Assembly (NCBI GenBank): GCA_029834535.1
Contig: JAQMWT010000344.1
Location: 310,001 to 374,000, forward strand
Length of the DNA stretch: 64,000 nucleotides
DNA from: Chrysophaeum taylorii
Lineage: Eukaryota; Sar; Pelagophyceae; Pelagomonadales; Pelagomonadaceae
Reading direction: 5' to 3'
The notes under the pieces are model-generated. The model did not search any database and had not been told where the DNA came from. It was given only the letters and a program-made list of their open reading frames with translations. This document shows positions 17,801-27,846 of this stretch, in pieces (the stretch's first letter is position 1; the number at the start of each line of letters is the position of its first letter). The position numbers and the translations under genes are program-made.

Positions 17801-19698
17801 TCAGCACGTGCCGCACGAGACGAGGCAGTGCTTGTAGGCGGCGTCGCCGTCGGCCCCGACCACGGTGCAGCGCGGGGCGGGGGCGAAGCCCGCCACCCAG
17901 TCGCAGTCTTTGCCTGGAGTGCGAGAATAAGACGCAAAACCACAGAAAGAGACGCGATCACGCGTATGAAAAACAACCGCGGACTCAGGAATCTTTACTC
18001 GGTTCGCCGTTCTTGTACCATGTCGTGGAGTCTTCGCAGGTTCCTGTTTCCCCCTCGCAGACTTGGCATGCGTCGCGGCACGAGAGGAAGCCGAGGGTCG
18101 TCTCGCCGTCCTCGAGGCCGTACTTGGTGCACCGGAGTGTGGAGGATTCGGCAACCCACGCGCAGTTCTTGCTCGCGTCTGAAAGATACGACGAGTCAAG
18201 AAGAAGAGGACGGTTGTTTAGCAATGACCTGTTTCGATCGACCAGGAAGTCGAATCTTCGCACTTGGAGCAGGTGCGGCAGGCGTAGGGGCACGCCTCGA
18301 AGGCGTAGGCGCCGTCGTCGCTCTGGCGGGTACAGCGATTGCGGTAGAACTCCTCGACCCAGGCGCAGTCCTTGGTGTCGTCGCTCGAGAGGGTCCAGCT
18401 CGTCGAGTCTTCGCACGAGCCCTCGTCACACGCGTCGCAGGATTCTTGGCAGGCCTGGTACGCGTCGCGACCGTCCTCGCCTCTGACCGCGCACCGCGTC
18501 GGCACGAAGCTCGCAACCCACGTGCAGTCCTTATCCGTATCGCCTGTATTTTGTTGGTGACGGCGGTCTCTCTCGCATCACGCACCGCTTTTGTACCACG
18601 TGGTGTCGTCGAAGCAGGTGCTCCCCTCGGTGGGCCGCGGCGTGGGCTCGAACGACGGCTCGAACGTCGGAACGTAGGTCGGCTCGGCCGAGGGCTCGGA
18701 GGAGGGACGCTTCGTGGGCGCGTAGGTCGGCGTCGCGCCCACCGTGCACGGGCTTCCGTTGGCCACGTCGATCGCCTCGAGGATCATCTTGTTGATGGTG
18801 AGACACGTGTCGACGTTGGGGTGCGTGTCGTCGAAGAGGAAGTCGTCCTTGTCGTCCTCGTCGAAGAGCGAGTAGGCGTCGACGTAGGAGTGATCGTTGT
18901 TCTCCATAAAAGACTTGGCGTACGAGTTTTGCTCCTCGATCGACGGGATCCACTCGCCGTCGTCCGCCTCGCCGCAGCACGTGGTCGCTCGCCACACGAC
19001 GGTCGCGCCGTCGGACCACATCTCGTCTTCGAGGTCGTCGAACATGTCCTCCCAGTGTTCCTCGCATTCGTCGGTCCAATCCTCGCCGCAATAATCGCTG
19101 GTCAAATCGTTCTTCTCTTTCAGATTCCATATCCCCGTGTTGTACGCGATGTAGTCGTACCCCTTGACGGTCGACGCGAGGTCTGCGACGGACGTTTCGC
19201 CGTCCGTATCGTCCGAGTCGTAGTACGCGTCCTGGATGAAATAGAACTCGGTGTAGGCGTCGTCGAGGTCGTCGAACACCTTGGCGAACCGCTGCCGCCA
19301 CTTGCCGTTCGACATGTCGCTGATGTACCAGTCCGTCCTAAGCGAAGAACCAACTTTTTTTTTTTTTTGCCCGAGGAGACGGACGACCTACCACGGCGTC
19401 GTCACCCGATTCCTGTCGTAGTCCTCGTCGTTGTCGCCAAACGAGCTGTCGTACTCCTCGGACGGGACCTCCCCGGTCTCGAGCCAGTAGCTGCGCGCGC
19501 AGGCTCAGCAGATGACCTCCCGACTGGTGTGATAACGCCTCTCACTTACTTGAAGCCAAAGTAGCAGTACCGCGTGATTGAATCGCCAAAAAACGCCATC
19601 GTCTTCCCACGCATGATGCACTGCGCGTCCTCGTGGCTAATTTCGCCGGCGACGCGCCGCGCAGCGAGGAGGGCAACGACCACGCGACCACCACCCAT
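17801..19698 (-). CDS. Secreted SGNH-hydrolase/PC-esterase-like protein with PT-rich linker and cysteine-rich modules; six exons
   Basis: Exons on the minus strand: 19550-19698, 19392-19490, 18586-19337, 18229-18543, 17999-18178, 17801-17913. Introns are 59, 54, 42, 50 and 85 nt, all GT-AG, and every junction preserves frame, giving 535 residues. The N-terminus has a short hydrophobic stretch (VVVALLAARRVAG). MAFFGDSITRY (Gly38-Asp39-Ser40) is SGNH block I, and D252-x-x-H255 (DDTHPN) is block V with the catalytic His. A PTYAPTKRPSSEPS-type linker, typical of stramenopile extracellular proteins, leads to four repeats of a module C-DSTxW...KDCxWV...RC...D...C...C-C. These resemble ShK-like cysteine-rich modules and may bind carbohydrate or cell wall. 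It is likely an extracellular esterase or acetyl-transfer enzyme; the substrate is unknown. Confidence 0.85.
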
Positions 19699-19892
19699 GA
19701 TGTCTCCCCGACTTTGTTGTGATCAATCAGTCTTCTTCTTCTTCTTCTCCGCAAAAAAATTGAGTGGGACACTTCTTCTTCTCTCCGCCGCGAAAAAAAC
19801 CACGTACAAACATGTGTGGCAATAATAACGGATTTATTATATTTTTGCCACTCACACCCCTTCATGGGATGGATGGTAAAAAGGAAAAACTA

Positions 19893-22388
19893 CTACAATC
19901 TGGACGGGGGGGAGGGCTCGAGGTCCCCGATGAGGGTGACCGAGTTGCGGAATTCGGAGATCGGCCCGTCGTCGTCCTCCCCCTCCTTTACTACAGAAAC
20001 GGCGTCGTCGCTGGGCTTCGGCTCCGCGGGTAGAAGCTCTGCGAGTTTGGCGTTGAGCCTGGCCGTGTTGTACGAGTAGAGGATGTCGTGGCGCAGGCCG
20101 AGGGCCTCCGCCGCAGCCTCGGCGAAGGAGGCGTAGCCCGAGCCGAGCGCTTCTTGGCCACGCCGCTTGGGAGCCGAGGTGAGCTCGAGGAAGACGGCGC
20201 CTGGCGAACAGGCGGCGCAGAGGAGGGGGGCGACGCCGAGCTTGTCGGGCGCGCGGGGGGCGACGACGAGGACCGTGTTGTCGGGATAGAAAACGCGATC
20301 GCGCAGCCCGTACCAGGCCGGGCCCTTCCCGGTGAATTTCTGGGAGGTCGCAAGGTGCACGCCGAGCGGCGGCTTGATGGTACTCACGATCTTCTCGCAG
20401 TCGAGGAACCCAAAGGGCGGCTGTCCGCAAACGACGACGACGAACGCAGCGACGTTTCCTCCTCCGCCAAACATCATCGGGGGCGGCGGCCGAAGCGCCG
20501 CGCGCAGGCGGCCGAGTTCTTGGGTTGCCACGCGTCGTATCCCGGAGATAGAGAGGGCCGAGTCGCCCGCGTGGCACGTGTAGAGGGTGTCGGCATAGAA
20601 TGTCCGGTGCTCCTTGGCGTCGACGGCGAGCGGCAATCGGTCGCGAAAGGGCGCGAGGTGGCGCCAGTCGGCGTCAAAGTCGGCGTCCCTGTCGCCCGGA
20701 TGCGACTGGATGACAAACTGCGCGTCTCGCGGCGCGTTCTGGGCGCACGCGAGCGCCAGCGGCGCGAGAAAGCGCCAAAAGTAAGAGGCTTCCACGACGT
20801 CGTCGACGAGCTGCTTGGACTCGCCCTCGGTCGGAGGGTAGAGCGACCGCCGCGAGACGGGCAGCGGCGCCAGCACCGCCAAGGTCGAGAATTCTTCGAC
20901 GGTCGACGCCATCGTCGGCGGTGGACGCGTTTTGTTCCGCCACATCGGTAACGACATGACGGAGTCGCCGTCGGCGACGGTCAGGTCGCCGCGCTCCAAG
21001 GTCGCGTACGCGCACTCGTGAGCGACGACCGCGAAACCCTCCCGGAGGGGATCGGTGCTGAAGGTATACCTCGTCGAGTGGACGAGCCGCTTCCGGCCTT
21101 GTTGTTCGCGCACCCGCGTCATTGCGCGCAGCAGCGGCACCACCGCGAGCTGTTGCGGATCGCGGCCGTCGGCGTCGTCTCGAGAACACGCGAGCGATTT
21201 CGGACGCGCGTTCGAATCTAGCAGCAGGCGTCCCAAGAAGTGCCTCAAATTCCGCAGAGAGTCGCCAACGTCGCACGCGGCTTGGGGCGTTGATGGCTCG
21301 AAGTATCGCACGCCCAGATCGTTGTTGAAAGTTTCCTTTTCGTAGCCACCAATCTTGGAGAGACACGACTCGAGCGAGGCGCGCGCGGCCGTCACGAAGT
21401 CTGTCGCCTCTTTCGCGGGCCGCAGGCCCATCCGAGCTTCCTGTGCGGGCGAGAGAGCGCTCTCCTCCAGAAACGCAGCGTGGCGCTTCAACATCATGTC
21501 GAGAAACTGCACGAGCATCGAGCCAGGAGTCTCGCCGTCCGAGCTGCGCGCGCCTCCGTATTGGCCGGCAAAGTGGACGACGAGCGACCTCGACGTCTCG
21601 TCGCCTGGGGGCGGCATCTCGAAGCCCTCCGTTGGCACGAACTTGACCTCTGGAAACGCGTTCAGCAGCGACTTGTCGTAGAGCTTGACATGCTTGGCGC
21701 GCTCCGCGGCGCCGAGAGAGTCGAGAAAGTGGTTGATGCTGTTCTGATCAGAGGCGCCCTCGCCGGAATCGTTGTGGTCCCAGACCCGCTCGAGGAACTC
21801 CTTGGTCCACGCGCTTTTTCCGCGCAGAGCGAAGAACCCCGTGTTGACGCGCGGTTTCTCGCCGCCGACGTCCGGCGTGAAATGAGCGTCGTACTGCGGG
21901 TTGAGCGCGCGCAGCACGTCCCCGCGGTTTCTGGAGAAGAAGCAGTCGAGGTCCATCCATACGATCCAATCGTACGTGTCCACGACGCGCCGCAGCCAAG
22001 CGACTTTGTTCCATCGAGCCGATCTGCCCTCGGCCTCCTCCACCTCGGCGCCAACCACGAGCTCCCATCCGCGAGAGGCGCAGTACCGCGCCTTGTTGTC
22101 GATCGACGCGGCGTATACGTACGTCGCCTTGAGTTCGCCGTACTCGCTTGCGCCAACCCGCTGCCGCCGAGATGCCGTCGTCACCAGCCCCACGCGCGCC
22201 GTCCTCCCTGAAGCGGCTTCTTCTTGTGTGAGAGGCTCTGGTCGCCGCGGCACCTCATGGCCCCGCGACACCAGGACAAGTATGCCGACCAAAGCGGTGA
22301 CCACGACGACCACGAGCCCGCGCCGTCTCGCCCATACCTCAAGCAGCCGCCATCGACGTCGACGATCCATGCTCCCCTTGGCTTTCAT
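19893..22388 (-). CDS. Type II membrane glycosyltransferase, probably two catalytic domains (GT34-like + GT61-like)
   Basis: 831 residues. A short Arg-rich cytosolic tail is followed by one membrane anchor (about 25-41), the Golgi glycosyltransferase topology. Domain 1 (about 65-320) has YDWIVWMDLDCFF with DLD at 146-148, RVNTGFFALR, and GASDQNSINHF. This order matches the galactosyl/mannosyltransferase GMA12/MNN10 (GT34) family. Domain 2 (about 470-800) reads like GT61: a YFWRFLAPLALA segment, RRVATQELGRLRAAL, KIVSTIKPPLGVHLAT and a VAPLLCAACSPGAVFLEL stretch near the place of the family's GAxxxN...E motif. The C-terminus is acidic. Two transferases on one chain would suit sequential steps of a matrix or N-glycan polymer. 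The domain 2 call is less certain than domain 1. Confidence 0.7.
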   Translation of the reverse strand: MKAKGSMDRRRRWRLLEVWARRRGLVVVVVTALVGILVLVSRGHEVPRRPEPLTQEEAASGRTARVGLVTTASRRQRVGASEYGELKATYVYAASIDNKARYCASRGWELVVGAEVEEAEGRSARWNKVAWLRRVVDTYDWIVWMDLDCFFSRNRGDVLRALNPQYDAHFTPDVGGEKPRVNTGFFALRGKSAWTKEFLERVWDHNDSGEGASDQNSINHFLDSLGAAERAKHVKLYDKSLLNAFPEVKFVPTEGFEMPPPGDETSRSLVVHFAGQYGGARSSDGETPGSMLVQFLDMMLKRHAAFLEESALSPAQEARMGLRPAKEATDFVTAARASLESCLSKIGGYEKETFNNDLGVRYFEPSTPQAACDVGDSLRNLRHFLGRLLLDSNARPKSLACSRDDADGRDPQQLAVVPLLRAMTRVREQQGRKRLVHSTRYTFSTDPLREGFAVVAHECAYATLERGDLTVADGDSVMSLPMWRNKTRPPPTMASTVEEFSTLAVLAPLPVSRRSLYPPTEGESKQLVDDVVEASYFWRFLAPLALACAQNAPRDAQFVIQSHPGDRDADFDADWRHLAPFRDRLPLAVDAKEHRTFYADTLYTCHAGDSALSISGIRRVATQELGRLRAALRPPPPMMFGGGGNVAAFVVVVCGQPPFGFLDCEKIVSTIKPPLGVHLATSQKFTGKGPAWYGLRDRVFYPDNTVLVVAPRAPDKLGVAPLLCAACSPGAVFLELTSAPKRRGQEALGSGYASFAEAAAEALGLRHDILYSYNTARLNAKLAELLPAEPKPSDDAVSVVKEGEDDDGPISEFRNSVTLIGDLEPSPPSRL

Positions 22389-23207
22389 GCACCTTTAGAT
22401 GCCACTACTCCTAGAAGTAATCGTCGCGGGCACGACCATCATCTCGGTTGGTTGGCTTTGGCTTTATTATTACCCTGTAATAACAATAATAATAATAACC
22501 CTAAGCACGAGTTATGCAGGCGACCTTTCAAAACCCTTGGTGGCGATCTCGTGCCTGCTGCACAGCGCACGGTGCATCCGCGTTCCTCGTGGAATGGTAT
22601 GTCTCGGTGACCGTGCGGGCAGTCAGCCGATGATACTGTTTTAATAAGATTGAAAACCTGAAGCCGCTGAAATATGCGGCTCCAATGTGAAGCCAATCTG
22701 TTTTTGCAACTAATTGTATGAGGCTCGACCACCGCCGCTTTTATTTTCCCAGTCAGCAACGAAAGCACTCTTCTGCGCAGGTTCTCGAGCCGCGCGTTTT
22801 GGTGGTGGGCACCGGCGCCATAATGTCTGAACTACCCGCCGATGAATGCTATTTTTTACGAGTAGTCGGAACGGCGCCCCCGTGTCGTTGACGTTAAACT
22901 CTGTGATGAGGCGACGTAGCCAGACCCGCAACGTCTTGTCGTCATGGCGCGCAGGCGAATCCCGAAGAATCGTTCGGCAAAGAGCCAAGTGCTTCACTCC
23001 CCGAAAGTAATAACTAAAGATATGTATTCGCCCAAAAATCTACGGAGATTTCCATTCTCCGGGAACCTCACGAGAGCTTCCTTCCCGCCCGGCTGGTCGC
23101 GGCACCCCGAATAGAATCTTCGAGGAGAAGGATGTCGAAATTTAATTCCGCTGCTCCAGGATAGGATTCTTACCGGTTCGTAAACCAGCTTTCACGGTGT
23201 CGACCAG
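22389..23207. other. Upstream region of the large glycosyltransferase; no clear gene
   Basis: Contains an AATAAT-rich tract near 22480-22500. A minus-strand ORF of 95 codons (22710-22997) has no recognisable content. Confidence 0.4.
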
Positions 23208-23663
23208 ATGCAGCTCGGCGAGAATGTTCCGGGTTCGGACGTTTGCGCGTTGCAATACGTGTCAAATACGCCTCTCCGGATCTTGCGTATGGGCGTCGAT
23301 CACTGTGCTTCGTGTCCGTGTGTCGCGATGTTGCTACAGCCTGTCTCGACGCGAGACCATATGGAATGGTAAGGGTGTCCTACGCGACACAGCTCGAGTT
23401 TGGTGATGGCGTGGCTTACCACCACGAACAAGAGTGCCGTCCACGATACGCACTGCCATACGGGAGACATGGTCGCCCTGGAGAACGTCGGCTACATCGG
23501 GCCTAGGGAGCGAACCCCAACTACACCAACGTTTTTATCACGAAGCTATCGTGTCTCACGTCAGCGTTTTTGGGTAGTCGAAGATGACGAGGACACGAGC
23601 TCATCACGCTCCTCTTCATCTTCGAGTGGCCAGACAGACGCGCGTGGGAGTACTTCCAGATAA
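23208..23663 (+). CDS. Possible small gene, needs a 24-nt intron or contains a frame break
   Basis: An ATG at 23208 opens 53 codons of protein-like sequence (MQLGENVPGSDVCALQYVSN...) that would stop at TAA in GAATGGTAAGG. If GTAAGG...CACAG (23369-23392, 24 nt) were removed, the frame would continue through MAWLTTTNKSAVHDTHCHTG to a Ser-rich tail and stop at 23663, giving 143 residues. Other introns in this window are 38 nt or longer, so a 24-nt intron is doubtful and the region may be a pseudogene. No family is recognised. Confidence 0.2.
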
Positions 23664-23935
23664 CCACCCAACACCACTAACCAAGGTGCCCCTCGCTCTC
23701 GCCTGTGGTCGTGACGGAGCGCTCGTGGGTCGGAACGTCACGCGTTAGCAAATGTACACATTGTAAATTTCATGCTCTTTATATGACAAAGAGGGATGTA
23801 ATCAGGATGTAGTTGTCTTTGCGAGTCCGGGTGCCCGAGGCGTCGCGGTGGCCGCGTTTTTTTTCCGCATGAAGTTGTTGTAGAGGGGAGGTACCACGTC
23901 GGACAAATGAGCACGGTCGCCGCCGCTCACTTGGT

Positions 23936-24163
23936 CTAGCGGGGGTCGAACAAGCGCTTCTTGAAAACGGGTTCCATATGCTGGAATTCGCGGTAGGCCC
24001 TTGTCGCCTGCTCCCACTCGGGCGTGATCGTCCGCGGGAGATTTGGCTTAGTGTAAGCCTTCTGCAGGAAGGTGAAGAAGGTCGACAGTCCGAAACAGAT
24101 CGATAGGGAGCCAATGACGGCCGTCGCGGGGCGGAGTGCCATGAGTTGAGTAGCGATAGTCAT
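23936..24163 (-). CDS. 75-residue single-membrane-span protein, perhaps a mitochondrial respiratory-complex subunit
   Basis: Starts MTIATQLMALRPATAVIGSL, with one hydrophobic segment (ATAVIGSLSICFGLSTFFTFL). This is followed by KAYTKPNLPRTITPEWEQAT and YREFQHMEPVFKKRLFDPR. The pattern of a short N-terminus, one membrane helix and a basic/aromatic soluble tail is typical of small accessory subunits of mitochondrial inner-membrane complexes, and the sequence looks conserved and unbiased compared with its surroundings. No specific family is claimed. Start and stop are both clear, and upstream sequence is AT-richer. Confidence 0.5.
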   Translation of the reverse strand: MTIATQLMALRPATAVIGSLSICFGLSTFFTFLQKAYTKPNLPRTITPEWEQATRAYREFQHMEPVFKKRLFDPR

Positions 24164-25323
24164 GCCTGAACGCAGAGGTCACACACCACACGACCACGAC
24201 CACACACACAAATAACGGCCGTACAAGACGTCAGGCTCGGATAACAACGGTAAACAAGTGCAAACAACACGACAGGACGCACTTGTGGTTGGTGGAGACG
24301 GGTGTTGTCGGCGTCTCGATATCAAGGTTGCCTTCTGGTTTTGAATTGGGAGCGTTGCAGTTGGCTCCTTCAACACGCTGTTAAAGTCAACTTCAATGCA
24401 ACCCAGTATATTTTTGAATTAAGGGTAAGGTTTGTAGCGTGCTCCCAGAATTGTTGACCTTTTTTTTTTTTGCATACATTTTCCTCTCGTACATTTTTTT
24501 TCGGTATGACGCTTCTTCTGACCAAAACGCTAACTACTAAGTCTTGAACCAAAACGCTAACTACTAAGTCTTGACTTTTCCTTACCTGACGATGAGAAAG
24601 GCTTATTATGATGTTAGCATACCCGAACAATACCCGGGTTTGACTGCGTTACAGTTCCAACGCCACCCGACAGTTTGCATCCCCTCTTTAAAGTCGACCG
24701 TTAAATTCCCCTTCCCCACCGGAAAAAATTCCTACTACTACTCCTTACGCGTCTTCCGCCGAGGTGACCCAACGCCCCCGTCACGGCTGTCGCTGCCGTT
24801 GCGGGTAGGTCCGGGTTTGCCCTTCCCGCGGCCACCCTACCCGGCACCTCTAACCCCCGAACATCCTGCGTGCGTACAAGCGTCCTCCCCCCTCTTAGGA
24901 CGAAGTCGACCTTCAAAATGCCCTCGGTGCGCTCTTCGCATTTCGCTTTGCCAGGTTGGAAACGAAGTCAAAATAACGCCAATCGTTCAAGATGATGCTA
25001 CACCCTGCCCGGAGTGGCTGCTGAGCTCGGTTCCATGCTCAGCGATGTTGGGCGCCAGATCTCGCCTTGTTGGTTGCTTGCTTCCTTCCTTCCTTCCTTC
25101 CTTCCTTCCTTCCTGAACCATTGAGTAGCCGCTTCCGCCACACGGCACCCGCTACCAGTCCTCAATGACGGGCCGTGCGTTTTCGTTCTCAGACGCCGCG
25201 TTTTTATCTATATCCTGAAGAAGACGATTAGTTGTTTTTTCTTTTCAAGAGCCTGGGATATTATGAGAGCTTACCATAATATTCATGTCGATTGTCCTGA
25301 GAATATTGAACGCAGAGCCCTCC
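24164..25323. other. Non-coding region with a tandem duplication and a microsatellite
   Basis: No convincing gene. A 27-bp direct tandem duplication (CCAAAACGCTAACTACTAAG...) lies at 24522-24575 and a (CTTC)n tract at 25081-25114. The 181-codon plus-strand ORF at 24571-25116 ends in this microsatellite and has no domain features. Confidence 0.45.
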
Positions 25324-26473
25324 TCAAGACACACGGGAGAGTGGCGGTCGAGAGCGTTTCTTGGACTTGGCCCCCGACCCCTCCCGTGGCGGCTCGTCGA
25401 GGCTCTTGCAGAGGCCGCGGCGAGGTCCCCAGGCGAGGGCGCACGGCGCGTAGCCCTGGGCCATGGAGCTAGATGTCCACTGATCGTCGATGTCGATGAT
25501 GTCGGGCGGGCCGGGCTGGTTTCGTCGCGCGCTCTGGAGAAGGAAAAGGGAAACGCCGAGAGTCGAGCGCGAGTTGGCTACGACCGTGTCGGCGTCGGCC
25601 AAGAGGTCGAGCGCGGCGAAGAGAAAAGCGAGATCTGTGACGTTCTCGGGTCGACCTCGGTTGAGATGGTGGACGGTCACCGGGAGTCGGCTGGAGAGCT
25701 CGGTGACGACAGTGAGGTTCTTCGTCAAGACGACGACGTCCCCGCCCGACCTCGCGCGGTTCGCGGCGCTCGCGACGACGCGATCCAGAGACCACGACTT
25801 GTCAGCCGTCAATTTGTCGCTCCCGGAAACGTGGAGTCCGACAGCGATCTTCGGCGCCTCGCTTCCAAACAGCGATTCCCGGAGCTGGCGTGACACGCCC
25901 GCGATCGACTCGGTCGGCACCCAGTACGCCGCGCTGAACGCGACCTGTTGCTCGTAGTAGGACAACCCGAGCAGCTCGTCGATCCGGCTCTGCTTTCGTG
26001 GCCCGCATCGCGAGCGTACCGGCACGAGAAAGCAGGCCCACGTTCGGTTCGGGCAATTCTCGACGTCGAACAGCGCCCCCGGCTGGCCCTTGGTCAACGC
26101 CGCGACGGGTATTTCGTCGAAACGTCCTGCCGATCGTCCTTTCAGCACGCGAGTCATGGCCGTGCCCGTGGCATGCAACAGCTGCGACCCAAAGCTATAC
26201 GGCCACTCTCTCTCAGACCTGCATCGAAATCTTCACGTCAAGACATATCTCGATTTTTTTTTCGGGTCGGGGGGTCTGAGTGACTTAATGTATCCACACT
26301 GGCAGAGACTCCATGGACGCGCGGGCAGTCGCTTCGTCATTCTCGAGCGCGCACAGCGTTTCCAAAACCGCCGAAGGATCAGCTGCCATAGCACCCACGA
26401 TCCACACGAAGAGCATCACCATGTTTGCAAAACGGAACCTTTTTGGCCACGACTCTTTCAAGGGTTTTTTCAT
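25324..26473 (-). CDS. Secretory-pathway fucosyltransferase-like protein, two exons (25324-26218 joined to 26298-26473)
   Basis: Exon 1 encodes an N-terminal signal peptide or anchor (RFANMVMLFVWIVGAMAADP) and ends ...MESLPV. A 79-nt GT-AG intron (26219-26297) restores frame into exon 2, which starts VSEREWPYSFGSQLLHATGT. The 356-residue product contains IAVGLHVSGSDK and a late segment DLLADADTVVANSRSTLGVS. These match the general pattern of alpha-1,6/O-fucosyltransferases (a VGVHIRRxDK strand, and later a helix ending in AD..V...S..G), although the usual HxRRxD arginines are not conserved here (LHVSGSDK). It may be a divergent or inactive member of that superfamily. An alternative acceptor a few codons downstream cannot be excluded. 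Confidence 0.6.
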
Positions 26474-26529
26474 TTTACGTTATTTATTGGGGGGGTCCTG
26501 CAGGGTGAATGAATCCTTTGGTTGAAAAA

Positions 26530-27007
26530 CTAGCCCTCTCGAAGAAAGGAGGCTGGAAACGGCGTCCCACACGCGCAGTTACGAAGCGCCTTCCTCGCCT
26601 TGTCTCTCGTACCTCCCTCCGCCTGCAGAAGCAGAAGAAAACACAACAGCGCGACAGCTTTCTTGATGGAGGAAAACCCGTCGTCACCGAAATGTAGCCG
26701 TTCAAAGTAACGCTGGTCTTCCTCCTCGGCATCGCAGCAGTTCGTAACACGTCGTGCCCCTCGTCGGATCGCGATAGATGTAGCAGTGCGTCTTTTTACT
26801 GCAGTCCGTGTCTTTCTTCGCACGCTCTGGGTGATCCCCTGTCAGGCGCTTAACGTGCCTCCAAACCCCACAAGGCGCCGCTCTCCTCCCGGCTGGCTTT
26901 CCCGGGCGTGTTATCCCGATACTGCTCCGGTGGAATGTACGGCCTCGCGTCCTATTCCTCCTCCTCCGCCCCGCTGACATCCTCGTCCAACACGAGCTGG
27001 TGTACAT
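26530..27007 (-). CDS. Possible cysteine-containing small protein, gene model unresolved
   Basis: Two overlapping minus-strand frames look protein-like. One is 26702-27007, with DTDCSKKTHCYIYRDPTRGT followed by TCYELL. The other is 26530-26823, with CDAEEEDQRYFERLHFGDDG and a hydrophobic KKAVALLCFLLLLQAEGG. They could be joined by a small intron or a frameshift around 26740, but no clean splice pair was found. An ACGTCA cluster lies directly upstream of the ATG at 27007. Unknown function. Confidence 0.25.
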
Positions 27008-27037
27008 GCACTGGAGCCGATTCCGTCAACGCCGACG

Positions 27038-27165
27038 ACGTCATGTAAAATCCCGTGACCGTGACCAGCTCGCCAAAAGTGGTCACGTCAAGTCAGTCAC
27101 AAAAAAACGTCAACGTCAATATTTAACGGTCGTTTGACGTCAACGTGTTGACGACCTCGACGTCA
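27038..27165 (-). promoter_or_regulatory. Cluster of six ACGTCA (CRE/CCRE-like) sites
   Basis: ACGTCA occurs at 27038, 27085, 27107, 27113, 27137 (inside a perfect TGACGTCA palindrome, 27135-27142) and 27160. All six are in the same orientation (TGACGT on the minus strand), within 128 bp, and end 31 bp from the ATG of the minus-strand ORF at 27007. Such sites bind bZIP proteins. In diatoms, TGACGT/ACGTCA motifs form CO2/cAMP-responsive elements in carbonic anhydrase promoters. A regulatory role here is inference. Confidence 0.5.
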
Positions 27166-27790
27166 AGGTGCAGCCTACAGAAAACTTTGCTGGGGTTTCG
27201 GAGTAGAAGACGACGAAAGACTCAACAGTCGGCACAGGCAACGGCGCTCCTCCCAGCCCGATAAACAAGATGCCTCATGTCGCTGCGCATACCGAACTCG
27301 AGCCTGCAGCAGCGACTTGGAAAAGGATGCCGCCGCCTCCGCCGCCGCCGCCGCCTCACGAGGAGGCCATGCGTGCTCAGCGTTAGAACGCATGGTTATG
27401 CTTCTTCTTTGCAACCTCGATCATAGCAAATGACACAGAAACAGCTAGCGGTGTTTCGTTCTTCGGCTGGACTTGGCTGTTGTTTCTACTCCCAGGCTCA
27501 AAGAGCCAACATGGATGGACGAAGTGATTATCCATATGTAAGATGCGCTGATTACGGGCGTATTTGAAATATGGGTACGTGAAAAAGTGGTTTAAGAGCA
27601 AACTCAAAGGTTAGCGAACGTGCGTTGATCAAAGCAGCTTATTAGATTGGCGGGGGTGAGAGCGTCGAGCTGAAATGAGAGTGGGGTGGGTGGGTGTAAG
27701 ACCCGTTCTTTACGGAGCCCCTTAATTTTTTCTCGTGCATACCCCAAAAAATAAGGGTCATTCTTTACGGAAATGCCCTTATTTCCGCTA
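27166..27790. other. No clear gene
   Basis: A 79-codon Ala-rich minus-strand ORF (27175-27414) and other short ORFs have no recognisable content. A dispersed-motif copy (minus strand, about 27627-27655, with a 3-bp insertion) lies just before the tandem helicase-fragment units, next to GTGGGGTGGGTGGGTG. Confidence 0.4.
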
Positions 27791-27811
27791 TCCTAACTAC
27801 TAATCGACAGA

Positions 27812-27846
<35 letters not shown>

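Noticed and set aside
24571-25116. 181-codon plus-strand ORF
   Set aside because: Ends in a CTTC microsatellite, Pro/Ser-rich, no motif, no matching splice pattern.
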